A DNA stretch of 64,000 nucleotides from Thalassovita mediterranea (GTDB taxonomy: Bacteria > Pseudomonadota > Alphaproteobacteria > Rhodobacterales > Rhodobacteraceae), in contig NZ_CYSF01000009.1 of NCBI RefSeq assembly GCF_001458435.1, positions 1 to 64,000 on the forward strand, given 5' to 3'. A model generated the notes under the pieces. The model was not told the origin of the DNA. It did not search any database and worked only from the letters and a program-made list of their open reading frames with translations. The first letter of the stretch is position 1. Every line of letters begins with the position of its first letter. Of the stretch, positions 27,250 through 36,036 are shown in pieces. The position numbers and the translations under genes were made by a program.

Positions 27250-27636
27250 ATGACGACTAAAGACCTGTGCAATTCCTACCTTGCAGCGTTGAACTCTGCC
27301 GATCTGGCGGCGGTGCAAGCGATGTTTCCGCCAGACGGCATCGTGGTGTCCCCCCTTTACGGTGAGCAGAATGCGCATGCGTTCTACGCTGCCCTATTTG
27401 CGGACACCAACCAGTCTGAAACTACGTTGCTAAATGTTTTCGATACCTCGGACGATGGGGCAAAGGTTGCGCTGCATTTCCAGTATGTCTGGACCTTAAA
27501 TGGGGGAAAGGTTGTGCGTTTTGAATGCGTCGATGTTTTTGAACTGACCGAAGATCGCCAGCAATTCAAGAAGCTGACGATTATCTACGACACCGCCCAC
27601 CTACGGGCTGATTTCGATCAGGTGCGGACACAGTAA
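27250..27636 (+). CDS. NTF2-like (SnoaL/DUF4440-type) protein
   Basis: 128 residues. YLAALNSADLAAVQAMFPPDGIVVSPLYG at the N-terminus (cited in part) and HFQYVWTLNGGKVVRFECVDVFEL, then KLTIIYDTAHLR, give the alternating pattern of the NTF2-like cone fold. Such proteins bind or isomerise small hydrophobic molecules; no function can be assigned. AAGAGAAG precedes the ATG. The gene is preceded by an apparent attenuator, so its level may respond to charged tRNA for Thr or Tyr, which is odd for this family. It is followed by a bidirectional terminator. Confidence 0.75.
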   Translation: MTTKDLCNSYLAALNSADLAAVQAMFPPDGIVVSPLYGEQNAHAFYAALFADTNQSETTLLNVFDTSDDGAKVALHFQYVWTLNGGKVVRFECVDVFELTEDRQQFKKLTIIYDTAHLRADFDQVRTQ

Positions 27637-27656
27637 GCGTTTGAATCCAAAACGCA

Positions 27657-27690
27657 AAACCCCCGCCACAGTGGGCGGGGGTTTCTATTT
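27657..27690. terminator. Bidirectional terminator between the NTF2-like gene and mltG
   Basis: AAACCCCCGCC and GGCGGGGGTTT with a short ACAGTG loop. A run of A on one side and T on the other suits termination in both directions between the convergent genes. Confidence 0.8.
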
Positions 27691-27708
27691 TCTCAGACCA
27701 GAAACGGA

Positions 27709-28863
27709 TCAGTTGTTGTTCCGCTCTGCCTCGATCTGGCGCCATTTGGCGACGTTGCGGTTATGCTCTGCCAGTGTTTCGGCGAAGGCGTGGCCGCCGG
27801 TGCCGTCCGCGACGAAGAACACGTAGTTGGTGCTGGCGGGATCAAGGGCTGCCTCGATGCTGGCCTTGCCGGGGTTGGCGATGGGCGTCGGTGGCAGCGC
27901 GTCGATCACGTAGGTATTCCAAGGCGTTTCGCGGCGCAGCTCGCTTTGACGCAGGCCACGGCCCAACACGCCCTGCCCTTTGGTGATGCCATAGATCACC
28001 GTGGGGTCTGTTTGCAGGCGCATGCCGCGGTTCAGACGGTTGATGAAAACCGAGCCAACCGTGCGGCGTTCTTCGGCCACGCCGGTCTCTTTCTCGATGA
28101 TCGAGGCAAGGATCAGTGCTTCTTCAGGGGATTTCAGCGGCAGGCCGTCGACGCGGTTTGCCCATGCCTCGGCCAGAATGGCGTCCTGCGCGGCAACCAT
28201 GCGGTCGATGACCGACTGGCGGCTGTCGCCCTGTTTGACCTCATAGCTGTCAGGGGCCAACGTGCCCTCGGCAGGCAGGTTTGCCACCTCACCTGTCAGG
28301 ATGCCCACCGATTTCAGGCTGTCCACCACCTGCCAAGAGGTCACACCCTCCGCCAGCGCAACGCGGTGGCGGGTGTCGCCCTGTTCTGCGGCGGCAATGA
28401 AGGGCGCGGGCGCTTCATCCTCAGCCGGATTGAAGCTGGCGGTTTCCACGAAACGGCTGGTGGCCGGATCCAGCTCACGCACCAGAATGCGGCTGCGGGT
28501 GACGCCGATGCGATAGACCACTTCGGTGCCGCAGGTGCTGGCGCCGCCACGGGTCAGGATATCAACGATCTCTGCCATCGAGGCGCCTTCGGGCACCAGA
28601 AAGGCACCGGCCTTCAGCTGGTCCGCCTTGCCGGAGTAATCCGCGCCGATGCGAAACAGCGGGCCGCTGGAGATGGCACCGTCGCGTTCCAGGCGGGCGC
28701 TCATCCGGGACATGTTCGCGCCGCTTTCAACGCGCACACAAATCGGGGCCTCAAGAGGCCCCGCATTTTGGTAGCTTTGCTGCCCCCACAGGACGACACC
28801 GCCCGCAAGGAACAGCAAAACAACTAGAAACGTCAATGCGTTAGAGGCTAGTGCCTTCCACAT
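27709..28863 (-). CDS. mltG: Endolytic murein transglycosylase
   Basis: 384 residues. One N-terminal membrane anchor (about 8-28) is followed by a LysM-like YceG region and the catalytic domain with Glu in ASIIEKETG, then RLQTDPTVIYG, the SPYNTY-like ETPWNTYV and PPTPIANPGKASIEAALDP. It cleaves nascent peptidoglycan strands at the inner membrane and sets glycan length. The start is 1 bp after the fabF stop, so both are translated from one transcript (acpP-fabF-mltG order is common in this group). Confidence 0.94.
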   Translation of the reverse strand: MWKALASNALTFLVVLLFLAGGVVLWGQQSYQNAGPLEAPICVRVESGANMSRMSARLERDGAISSGPLFRIGADYSGKADQLKAGAFLVPEGASMAEIVDILTRGGASTCGTEVVYRIGVTRSRILVRELDPATSRFVETASFNPAEDEAPAPFIAAAEQGDTRHRVALAEGVTSWQVVDSLKSVGILTGEVANLPAEGTLAPDSYEVKQGDSRQSVIDRMVAAQDAILAEAWANRVDGLPLKSPEEALILASIIEKETGVAEERRTVGSVFINRLNRGMRLQTDPTVIYGITKGQGVLGRGLRQSELRRETPWNTYVIDALPPTPIANPGKASIEAALDPASTNYVFFVADGTGGHAFAETLAEHNRNVAKWRQIEAERNNN

Positions 28864-28864
28864 A

Positions 28865-30124
28865 TCAGTCGACTTTCCCGAACATCACAGAGGCGTTGGT
28901 GCCGCCAAAGCCGAAGCTGTTGGACAGGGCCACTTTGATTTCGCGTTCAACCTTTTTGTTCGGCGCCAGATCCAGTTTCGGCTCTACCGCAGGGTTGTCG
29001 AGGTTGATGGTCGGCGGGGCCACCTGATCGCGGATCGCAAGGATGGAGAAGATCGCCTCAATCGCCCCAGCTGCGCCCAAGAGGTGACCGGTGGCGGATT
29101 TGGTCGAGGACATGGTCGCCTTCGCCGCCGCATCGCCCAGCAGGCGTTCAACCGCGCCCAGTTCGATGGTGTCGGCCATGGTCGAGGTGCCGTGTGCGTT
29201 GATGTAGTCGATCTGCGAGGGCTCAACACCCGCGTCACGGATCGCCGCCTTCATCGCGCGTTCGCCACCTTCGCCGTCCTCAGAGGGGGCGGTGATGTGG
29301 TAGGCATCGCCGGACAGGCCGTAACCCAAAACCTCGGCATAGATCTTGGCGCCGCGCGCTTTGGCGTGTTCGTAGTCTTCCAGAACCACGATGCCCGATC
29401 CTTCGCCCATGACGAAGCCATCACGGTCCTCATCATAGGGGCGGCTGGCCGCCTGCGGATCGTCGGAGCGCTTGGTCGACAGCGCCTTACAGGCGTTGAA
29501 ACCTGCGATGCCAATTTCACAAATCGCTGCTTCGGCACCGCCGGCAACCATCACGTCTGCATCACCGTATTTGATCATACGGGCCGCGTCGCCAATGGCG
29601 TGGGCACCGGTGGAACAGGCGGTCACGACCGAGTGGTTCGGGCCTTTGAAGCCGTATTTGATCGACACCTGACCAGAAATCAGGTTGATCAGCGCACCGG
29701 GGATAAAGAAGGGCGACACGCGGCGCGGGCCTTTTTCCTTCAGCAGCAGGGTGGTTTCGGCGATGGATTGCAGACCACCGATGCCAGACCCGATCATTAC
29801 GCCGGTGCGTTCTTTCTGTTCGTCGGTTTCCGCAACCCAGCCGGAATCCTCAACCGCCTGCTGTGCAGCGGCGATACCGTAGAGGATGAAGTCATCCACC
29901 TTGCGGCGTTCTTTGACCGACATCCAGTCGTCAGGGTTGAAAGTGCCATCGCTGCCATCGCCGTGGGGCACTTCGCAAGCGTAATCGGTTGCCAGATGGC
30001 TGGCATCAAAACGGGTGATCTTGCCCGCACCGGACTGACCGTCCAGCAGGCGTGACCAGCTCTCTTCCACACCACATGCCAGCGGGGTCACCAGACCCAG
30101 ACCTGTCACAACAACTCGGCGCAT
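28865..30124 (-). CDS. fabF: 3-oxoacyl-ACP synthase II
   Basis: 419 residues, full length KAS II, which elongates acyl-ACP with malonyl-ACP. The catalytic Cys is in VTACSTGAHAIGDA, and the two His are in YINAHGTSTMADT and KSATGHLLGAAG. RRVVVTGLGLVTPLACGVEESW starts the protein. It is separated from acpP by 369 bp containing a GC-rich repeat and the acpP terminator, so it probably also has its own promoter. Confidence 0.96.
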   Translation of the reverse strand: MRRVVVTGLGLVTPLACGVEESWSRLLDGQSGAGKITRFDASHLATDYACEVPHGDGSDGTFNPDDWMSVKERRKVDDFILYGIAAAQQAVEDSGWVAETDEQKERTGVMIGSGIGGLQSIAETTLLLKEKGPRRVSPFFIPGALINLISGQVSIKYGFKGPNHSVVTACSTGAHAIGDAARMIKYGDADVMVAGGAEAAICEIGIAGFNACKALSTKRSDDPQAASRPYDEDRDGFVMGEGSGIVVLEDYEHAKARGAKIYAEVLGYGLSGDAYHITAPSEDGEGGERAMKAAIRDAGVEPSQIDYINAHGTSTMADTIELGAVERLLGDAAAKATMSSTKSATGHLLGAAGAIEAIFSILAIRDQVAPPTINLDNPAVEPKLDLAPNKKVEREIKVALSNSFGFGGTNASVMFGKVD

Positions 30125-30329
30125 ATCTGCTCTCCTTTGCCTCGGCAGTTTGCGCCTTCAATAGCTGAGATTGAGCAACAGGCGCAAGTAGATCGGCGGC
30201 AGTATTGGGGTACAGGCGTGCTGTTGCCAATGGAAAAACGGCTGTGAGTGGTGGGAATAGCGGCTGTAGGTGCCGAGAATGGCAGGATTAATGAGATCGT
30301 TTGAGCAAAAGCGCCGAACCGAGGGGTGG

Positions 30330-30386
30330 CGCAATCGCGCCGCCCCGTGGGGGCGGTTCGGCGCGGCCCAACAGTGCCTGTTGGGC
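30330..30386. repeat. GC-rich inverted repeats in the fabF-acpP gap
   Basis: CGCCGCCCC-GTG-GGGGCGG and CCCAACA-GTGCC-TGTTGGG are adjacent hairpins between fabF and acpP (gap 30125-30493). They resemble in style, but are not identical to, the repeats at 24105 and 56331. No gene is visible in this gap. Confidence 0.5.
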
Positions 30387-30440
30387 GGGACATTACTCAT
30401 AAGCCAAAAAGCCTATGCCCCCAAAGTCACCAAACAACAA

Positions 30441-30470
30441 AAAACCCCCACCCAGATGGGCGGGGGTTTC
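30441..30470 (-). terminator. Intrinsic terminator after acpP
   Basis: Minus strand: AAACCCCCGCCCATCTGGGTGGGGGTTTT, a long stem followed by T-runs, 24 bp past the acpP stop. Confidence 0.85.
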
Positions 30471-30493
30471 TTTAGGTCATTCGACAGGGAGGC

Positions 30494-30727
30494 TTAGGAA
30501 GCTTCGCTGATGAATTTAACCGCGTCACCGAACGACTGGATGGTCTCGGCGGCGTCATCGGGGATCTCGATGCCGAACTCTTCTTCGAAGGCCATAACCA
30601 GCTCAACGGTGTCCAGGCTGTCTGCGCCCAGATCGTCGATGAAGGAAGCGTTTTCGACAACTTTGTCTTCTTCAACGCCCAGGTGTTCTACAACGATTTT
30701 TTTGACGCGGTCTGCGATATCGCTCAT
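30494..30727 (-). CDS. acpP: Acyl carrier protein
   Basis: 77 residues, acidic. Ser37 in [18 protein letters not shown] is the 4'-phosphopantetheine attachment site. It carries acyl chains for FabD, FabG and FabF, all encoded nearby. GAGGACAG lies just upstream of the ATG. A strong terminator isolates it from fabF, giving the short abundant transcript usual for acpP. Confidence 0.97.
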   Translation of the reverse strand: MSDIADRVKKIVVEHLGVEEDKVVENASFIDDLGADSLDTVELVMAFEEEFGIEIPDDAAETIQSFGDAVKFISEAS

Positions 30728-31062
30728 TTTCTGTCCTCATTCGTTTGGGCGCTTTGGCCCAGTTGATCGCCCTGCCCGAAAGTAGGTCGGTAAAGTGCCC
30801 CTCCGGGCGGATCTGGTCCCGCGCGCCACTTCTGACATGCGGAACATTCTCAAGGCCGGAACCCCCCGCCCTTAAAAAAATCTGCGTGGCCTATAGCATA
30901 TGGTGAAGCCAAGGCAAACGATTTCGCGCGTTTCGCTACCAGCGTTTTTGCATTGCGCAAACGATCTGACAGCGAATTCCGCGCTTCACATAAGCATTCC
31001 TGACGATGACACAAGAGAAAAGTGACCCTAGGGCACCTTTCTGCTTACATCAAAGACCGGAA
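30728..31062. other. Intergenic region upstream of acpP
   Basis: 335 bp between acpP and the fabG stop, with fabG also on the minus strand. It should contain the acpP promoter and the end of the fabD-fabG transcript. I see no hairpin-T-run terminator, RNA gene or repeat that I can support. Confidence 0.5.
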
Positions 31063-31800
31063 TTACAGCATCGCCATGCCACCGTTCACATGCACGGTTG
31101 TGCCGGTGACATAGCCTGCCTCGGGGCTGGCCAGATAGAGAACCGCTGCGGCGATTTCTTCGGGGGTGCCCATACGGCCTGCGGGGATTTTGGTGTTGAT
31201 CGCCGCTTTCTGGTCGTCGTTCAGCTTATCGGTCATTGCGGTGGCGATGAAACCCGGCGCAACGGCGTTGGCGGTGATGCCACGGCTGGCGACCTCATAG
31301 GCGATGGATTTGGTCATGCCGACCATACCTGCCTTGGCGGCGGCGTAGTTCACCTGACCGGGGTTGCCTGTGGCGCCCACGATGGACGAAATGTTGATGA
31401 TGCGGCCCCAGCGTGCCTTCATCATCGGGCGCATAACACCACGGCACAGGCGCATCGACGAAGTCAGGTTCACATCCAGAACCGACTGCCATTCCTCATC
31501 CGACATCCGCATGAAGATCTGATCGCGGGTGATACCGGCGTTGTTGACCAGAATGTCCAGACCGCCCATGGCGGCAATCGCGTCTTTGGGCAGCGCATCA
31601 ACGGCGGCTGCATCGCTGAGGTTGCAGGGCAGAACATGCGCGTTATCGCCCAGCTCAGCGGCCAGTGCCTCCAGCGGTTCAACGCGGGTGCCCGACAGGC
31701 CCACAGTGGCGCCCGCACCATGCAGCGCTTTGGCAATGGCACCACCGATGCCACCAGATGCGCCGGTTACCAGCGCTTTTTTACCAGTCAAATCAAACAT
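31063..31800 (-). CDS. fabG: 3-oxoacyl-ACP reductase
   Basis: 245 residues, a short-chain dehydrogenase reducing 3-oxoacyl-ACP with NADPH. TGASGGIGGAIA is the cofactor glycine motif, NNAG the structural motif, and Ser (ISSIVG), Tyr and Lys (YAAAKAG) the catalytic set. GFIATAMTDKL and the C-terminal YVTGTTVHVNGGMAM are typical of FabG. It is the last gene of fabD-lipoprotein-fabG. Confidence 0.96.
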   Translation of the reverse strand: MFDLTGKKALVTGASGGIGGAIAKALHGAGATVGLSGTRVEPLEALAAELGDNAHVLPCNLSDAAAVDALPKDAIAAMGGLDILVNNAGITRDQIFMRMSDEEWQSVLDVNLTSSMRLCRGVMRPMMKARWGRIINISSIVGATGNPGQVNYAAAKAGMVGMTKSIAYEVASRGITANAVAPGFIATAMTDKLNDDQKAAINTKIPAGRMGTPEEIAAAVLYLASPEAGYVTGTTVHVNGGMAML

Positions 31801-31813
31801 CTGTCTGCCTCTC

Positions 31814-32419
31814 TTACTTGACTATCACAGGCTCTGTCAGGAGCCGATATTTCGTAATCTCTGCTGCGGTCATATTGTGCATGCCGTCAGCCGGTGCTGC
31901 ATCCAGCGTGAACCAGTAGAAGTCCGCCGATCCCAGCATCCGTTCTGTATAGTCGACATAGACCTGATGCACGGGATGGTCCGCTGGGTAATCCTTGGCG
32001 GTTTCTGATCCAACGCCCCAGCTATGCACGCCGATGATCGCGCCCTGTTCCATGCTGCGGTTGACCCCCGCCAGAAACAGATCGGACCCACCGGAATAGA
32101 CCTCGCTGGTGGCGGTCAGGTAGGTATCAAACCCCAGATCGCGCACGCGGTGCCCCAGCATCAGGTTGGTGTCATCGTCCACTGACCCCGGCACCTCCAG
32201 CAAGACCAGTCGGGTCAGGCCGGGGTTTTCGGCAACCACCTCTTCAAAGGCGGCAAGGGTGTTCTGGTTCAGCGTGCCGCTGACCTGCAGATCCTGCCCA
32301 TCAACCACGAAAGACGTGGTCTGCCCCATGTTAAGGTAGACAGTTTCCAACGTGCCGCAGCTGCTGATCGCAACCGCGGCAAGACCTGCCGCGCCAAGGG
32401 CCAGAAAACGATACTTCAT
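31814..32419 (-). CDS. Lipoprotein with ClpP/crotonase-like fold
   Basis: 201 residues. The N-terminus MKYRFLALGAAGLAAVAISSCG is a lipoprotein signal with lipobox ISSC. The mature part has features of the ClpP/SppA/crotonase superfamily: LVLLEVPGSVDDD at the first oxyanion region, SEVYSGGSDLFLAG in the nucleophile-Ser region and GAIIGVHSWG at the His region. Whether it is a protease is unknown. Its ATG overlaps the fabD stop by one base (TAATG) and it ends 13 bp before fabG, so it is embedded in the fatty-acid operon. An envelope role coupled to lipid synthesis is a guess from that position. Confidence 0.7.
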   Translation of the reverse strand: MKYRFLALGAAGLAAVAISSCGTLETVYLNMGQTTSFVVDGQDLQVSGTLNQNTLAAFEEVVAENPGLTRLVLLEVPGSVDDDTNLMLGHRVRDLGFDTYLTATSEVYSGGSDLFLAGVNRSMEQGAIIGVHSWGVGSETAKDYPADHPVHQVYVDYTERMLGSADFYWFTLDAAPADGMHNMTAAEITKYRLLTEPVIVK

Positions 32420-33357
32420 TACAGGCTGGCCACCGCTTTGGTCACATCCTCAGGGGTGCCAACGGCGGTGCAGGCAATCGAACGCTCGATGCGGCGCACC
32501 ATGCCCGACAGCGCCTTGCCCGCGCCCACTTCCCAGATGGCGTCCACGCCTTGGGCCGCCATAAAGCCAACGCTTTCGCGCCAGCGCACCGAACCAGTGA
32601 CCTGATCAACCAGCAGCGACCGGATGGTGGCGGGGTCAGATACCGCCTCTGCCACCACGTTGGCGACCACGGGCACGACGGGGCGGTTGATGTCCACCTC
32701 TGCCAGCGCTTGTGCCATCACCTCGGCCGCGGGGGCCATCAGTTCGCAATGAAACGGTGCGCTCACGGGCAGGATCACCGCGCGTTTGGCGCCCTTTTCC
32801 TTGGCCAGTTCTACGGCGCGTTCCACCGCGTCTTTGTGGCCAGACACCACAACCTGACCCGGATCATTGTCGTTTGCGGCCTGACAAACCTCACCCTTCG
32901 CGGCCTCTTCGGCCACGGCTTTGGCGCCTTCGAAATCCAGGCCCAGCAGGGCTGCCATGGCGCCAACGCCAACCGGAACAGCCTGTTGCATCGCCTGACC
33001 GCGGGTGCGCAGCAGACGCGCCGCGTCCGAGATCGACAGCGCGCCAGCGGCGGCCAGTGCCGAATATTCACCCAGCGAGTGACCGGCGACAAACGCCGCC
33101 TGATCCGCCAGCACAACGCCCTCAGCCTCCAGCGCCTTCATCGCGGCGAGCGAGGTCGCCATCAGCGCGGGCTGGGCGTTTTGGGTCAGGGTCAGCGTGT
33201 CCTGTTCGCCTTCCCAGATCAGGGTGGACAGTTTTTCGCCCAGTGCCTCATCCACCTCATCAAACACCGCTTTGGCGGCCGGATAGGCCTCTGCCAGTGC
33301 TTTGCCCATTCCGATGGTCTGAGCCCCCTGCCCGGGGAAAACAAATGCTTTGGTCAT
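32419..33357 (-). CDS. fabD: Malonyl-CoA:ACP transacylase
   Basis: 312 residues. FVFPGQGAQTIGMGK at the N-terminus, the nucleophile Ser in GHSLGEYSAL, the Arg of RTRGQAMQ and the His in APFHCELM make up the active site. It loads malonyl groups onto ACP for FabF. It leads a three-gene unit ending in fabG, with the upstream 260 bp free of genes and likely carrying the promoter. Confidence 0.96.
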   Translation of the reverse strand: MTKAFVFPGQGAQTIGMGKALAEAYPAAKAVFDEVDEALGEKLSTLIWEGEQDTLTLTQNAQPALMATSLAAMKALEAEGVVLADQAAFVAGHSLGEYSALAAAGALSISDAARLLRTRGQAMQQAVPVGVGAMAALLGLDFEGAKAVAEEAAKGEVCQAANDNDPGQVVVSGHKDAVERAVELAKEKGAKRAVILPVSAPFHCELMAPAAEVMAQALAEVDINRPVVPVVANVVAEAVSDPATIRSLLVDQVTGSVRWRESVGFMAAQGVDAIWEVGAGKALSGMVRRIERSIACTAVGTPEDVTKAVASL

Positions 33358-33619
33358 GTTTTGGCCTCGTCCCGAATTTCATGTCCCTGTTATCTCTGGT
33401 GACGTGGTGTAAACCCACAGAGGCCGCACCACAAGGGAAAGCCACAAAACCACCCCTGAGTGACCAAAAGGGCAAAGAGACCCCGCCCCCTGCCCAAGGT
33501 CCGCGTTAGGTCCGCACAAGGGCAGATCACCTGTGCGTGTGCAGCGGTTTATGGCACAGACCAATCGCGCTAGGCTGGCAGCAAGCTGAATTTACATGAC
33601 TTTTAATCGGAGAGAGCAC

Positions 33620-34894
33620 ATGTCCCTCACCAATACCCAGGCGCGCTATGGCAGCGTCGCCAAGGCGCTGCACTGGTCGGTCGCGCTATTGATCCTTGCA
33701 ATGCTGCCCGTCGGTTTCATCGCCGCCAAACTGGCCGAGGCCACTCAGGCCGGCAGCCCCATTGTGCCCATCGGGGTGCTGACCACTATGTTTTCCGCGC
33801 ATAAAACCTTTGGGGTGCTGGTGCTGATCCTTGCAGTTTTGCGCATCCTCTGGGCGTTTAGTCAGCCGCGCCCTGCACCTTTGCACCCCGAACGCCGGTT
33901 GGAAACACTGGCGGCAGAAGCGGTGCATTGGATGCTTTATGCCTTTATCCTCTTGGTGCCGCTGACCGGTTGGATCCACCACGCCGCCAGCAGCGGTTTC
34001 GCGCCGATCTGGGGACCGTTTGGGCAGAATCTGCCACTGGTGCCAAAGGATGAGGCGCTATCACATTTGTTTGCGCAGCTGCACTTTGCTGCCGTTCTGG
34101 GCATGTTGGGCACGCTGGGCCTGCATATTGCGGGGGCGTTGAAACATCAGGTGATTGACCGCGACGTGACATTGGCGCGGATGCTGCCCGGTCGCCGCGT
34201 GCCAGACGCCGCGCTGTCCGGTGTCGGGGCTGAGGCGCATGGCAAACTGCCCAGTCTGCTGGTGGCCGTTCTGGCGCTGGCTGTCGGCGCTGGCATCACC
34301 GCGCAGGTGATTGGCGGCGATCATGAGGCGACGCATGTGGAAATCGCAGAGGTTGAGGCGGCGCGTGATACTGAAGTCGCGGCGATGGCGGAGGCCCCAG
34401 CCACCAGCGATCTGCCGCTGTGGCAGGTGCAATCGGGCACCTTGGCCCTGAAGATCACCCAATTGGGCAACATGGTCGCAGGACAGTTTGACAGCTGGCA
34501 GGCCGATATTCGCTATGACCCAGAGGCGACAGGTGCGGACAAGGGGTCGGTTGTGGTCACAATCGACATCGCCAGCCTCAGCCTTGGCACCGTGGCGGGG
34601 CAAGCGATGGGCGCGGATTATTTCGACAGCGCGCAATTCCCCACCGCCCGTTATGAGGCCGCGTTGATCGAACAGGACGGCGCGCTAGTGTCCAAGGGCA
34701 CACTGACCATCAAGGGGATCGCGGTACCGCTGGAGTTTCCCGTCGCGCTGACGATTGACGGCGACGTGGCGCAGGCCTCTGGCGCCTTTGCCCTAGACCG
34801 TCGCGCCTTTGGCATCGGGGACACGGTGCCGGATGAGGGCACGCTGGGCTTTGGTGTGGACCTGACGTTTGAGTTGGAGGCTGCGCGTCAGTAA
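33620..34894 (+). CDS. Cytochrome b561 - YceI fusion protein
   Basis: 424 residues. Residues 1-190 are a four-helix cytochrome b561 domain with haem-ligand His in KALHWSVAL, SAHKTFGVL, HWMLYAFILL and LGLHIAGALKH. A fifth hydrophobic helix (about 207-228) leads into a periplasmic YceI lipocalin-like domain at about 255-424 (LPLWQVQSGTLALKI, KGTLTIKGIAVPLEFP, VDLTFELEA). In E. coli these are separate adjacent genes yceJ and yceI; here they are fused. A role in quinol or polyisoprenoid redox handling is inferred from the parts. The ATG at 33620 follows CGGAGAG; an ATG 24 bp earlier is less likely. Confidence 0.88.
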   Translation: MSLTNTQARYGSVAKALHWSVALLILAMLPVGFIAAKLAEATQAGSPIVPIGVLTTMFSAHKTFGVLVLILAVLRILWAFSQPRPAPLHPERRLETLAAEAVHWMLYAFILLVPLTGWIHHAASSGFAPIWGPFGQNLPLVPKDEALSHLFAQLHFAAVLGMLGTLGLHIAGALKHQVIDRDVTLARMLPGRRVPDAALSGVGAEAHGKLPSLLVAVLALAVGAGITAQVIGGDHEATHVEIAEVEAARDTEVAAMAEAPATSDLPLWQVQSGTLALKITQLGNMVAGQFDSWQADIRYDPEATGADKGSVVVTIDIASLSLGTVAGQAMGADYFDSAQFPTARYEAALIEQDGALVSKGTLTIKGIAVPLEFPVALTIDGDVAQASGAFALDRRAFGIGDTVPDEGTLGFGVDLTFELEAARQ

Positions 34895-34917
34895 CGGCAG
34901 ATGCAGGGAAGATTAGG

Positions 34918-34949
34918 ACCGCTCGGCAGCAATGCCGAGCGGTTTTTTT
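34918..34949 (+). terminator. Intrinsic terminator after the b561-YceI gene
   Basis: ACCGCTCGGCA, GCAA, TGCCGAGCGGT followed by six more Ts. A perfect 11-bp stem. Confidence 0.92.
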
Positions 34950-35004
34950 GTAATGTGACGCGCACCAGTAAAGCCTTTTCCACCGGATCGCGCAGCGGTC
35001 CGGT

Positions 35005-35041
35005 TCGCGCCCGACCCCGCCCCCAAGGGCGGGCGCGATTT
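35005..35041. repeat. 37-bp GC-rich repeat, copy 2 (inverted)
   Basis: The exact reverse complement of 24105-24141. It lies between the b561-YceI terminator and the terminator of the convergent yceI gene. Confidence 0.85.
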
Positions 35042-35149
35042 CAACGAAATACAAGAAACTCAGCGTTTGGGACACTGCTCATTCATCGGCCAAACGGAGA
35101 GCCGCCCTCGGTGTCGGGCGCGAACCTTCTGTTCCTCTGCCCCCCAAAC

Positions 35150-35184
35150 AAAAAACCGCCCGACACTTCTGCCGGACGGTTCCT
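35150..35184 (-). terminator. Intrinsic terminator after yceI
   Basis: Minus strand: CCGTCCGGCAGAAG, TGTCGGGCGG form an imperfect stem followed by TTTTTT, 28 bp beyond the yceI stop. Confidence 0.8.
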
Positions 35185-35211
35185 AAACTATCGCTACAAA
35201 TAAACGGTAGC

Positions 35212-35811
35212 TTATTCGGCTTTCATCGCCTCGATCGAGATCTGCAGTTCAACCTCGTCGCTGACGAAGGGCGCGAACTGGCCCAGACCAAACTCGCTGC
35301 GGATCACGGTGGCGGTGGCGTCAAAGCCTGCCCATTCCTTGCCCGCCATCGGGTGGGTGCCGGTCTGGTTCAGTTTAGCGTCCAGGACAACGGGTTTGGT
35401 CATGCCGTTCAGGGTCAGATCGCCGGTGATCTTGGCGGTGTTCTCGCCGGTCACTTCGATGCCGGTGGAGGTGAAGCTGACAATCTCATCGCCCTTGGCA
35501 TTGAAGAAGTCGGGGCCCATGAAGTGGGCAAAACGCGCTTCCCAACCGGTCATCATCGACGACAGCGGCATGGAGACGGACACGGAAGAGGCCGCAGGGT
35601 TTTCCTGATCAAACGCGATCTCACCTTCAAAGCCCGAGAACAGGCCATAGGTGGTCGAATAGCCCAGGTGGTTGTAGCTGAACACGATCTGGCTGTGGCT
35701 GGCATCCAGCACATAGTTTTGCGGTGCGGCTTCGACCATGGTGGCCAGCGACAAGGCAGCGGCGGCGCCGATCAGGCTGTGTTTCAGGCCGGATTTCAGG
35801 GTGGTTTTCAT
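35212..35811 (-). CDS. yceI: YceI family periplasmic protein
   Basis: 199 residues with a signal peptide (MKTTLKSGLKHSLIGAAAAL to VEAA). The mature protein is a YceI barrel: YVLDASHSQIVFSYNHLGYS, FEGEIAFDQENP, TGDLTLNGMTKPVVLDAKLN and ATATVIRSEFGLGQF (cited in pieces). YceI proteins bind long isoprenoid or quinone-like lipids. It is convergent with the b561-YceI fusion, so the locus encodes two YceI domains, one membrane-tethered and one soluble. Confidence 0.92.
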   Translation of the reverse strand: MKTTLKSGLKHSLIGAAAALSLATMVEAAPQNYVLDASHSQIVFSYNHLGYSTTYGLFSGFEGEIAFDQENPAASSVSVSMPLSSMMTGWEARFAHFMGPDFFNAKGDEIVSFTSTGIEVTGENTAKITGDLTLNGMTKPVVLDAKLNQTGTHPMAGKEWAGFDATATVIRSEFGLGQFAPFVSDEVELQISIEAMKAE

Positions 35812-36036
35812 GACGGTGTCCTCTCGGATGTGGAACTGTTGGAATTGCCGCTAAAGTGCCGAAACCAAATCACAACGCAATCCCCGCCGCCCCACACGAC
35901 CTGCGCGCAAATGCACAAGAGCAGCCGAAAACCTCGTTTTCAGCCTGCGAACATGCACATGATAAAAAACCAAAACGGCCACCAGTCCGGCAGCCGCAAG
36001 GAAAGAAGCATCTATAAATAAGGGCAATTGCCGTTG

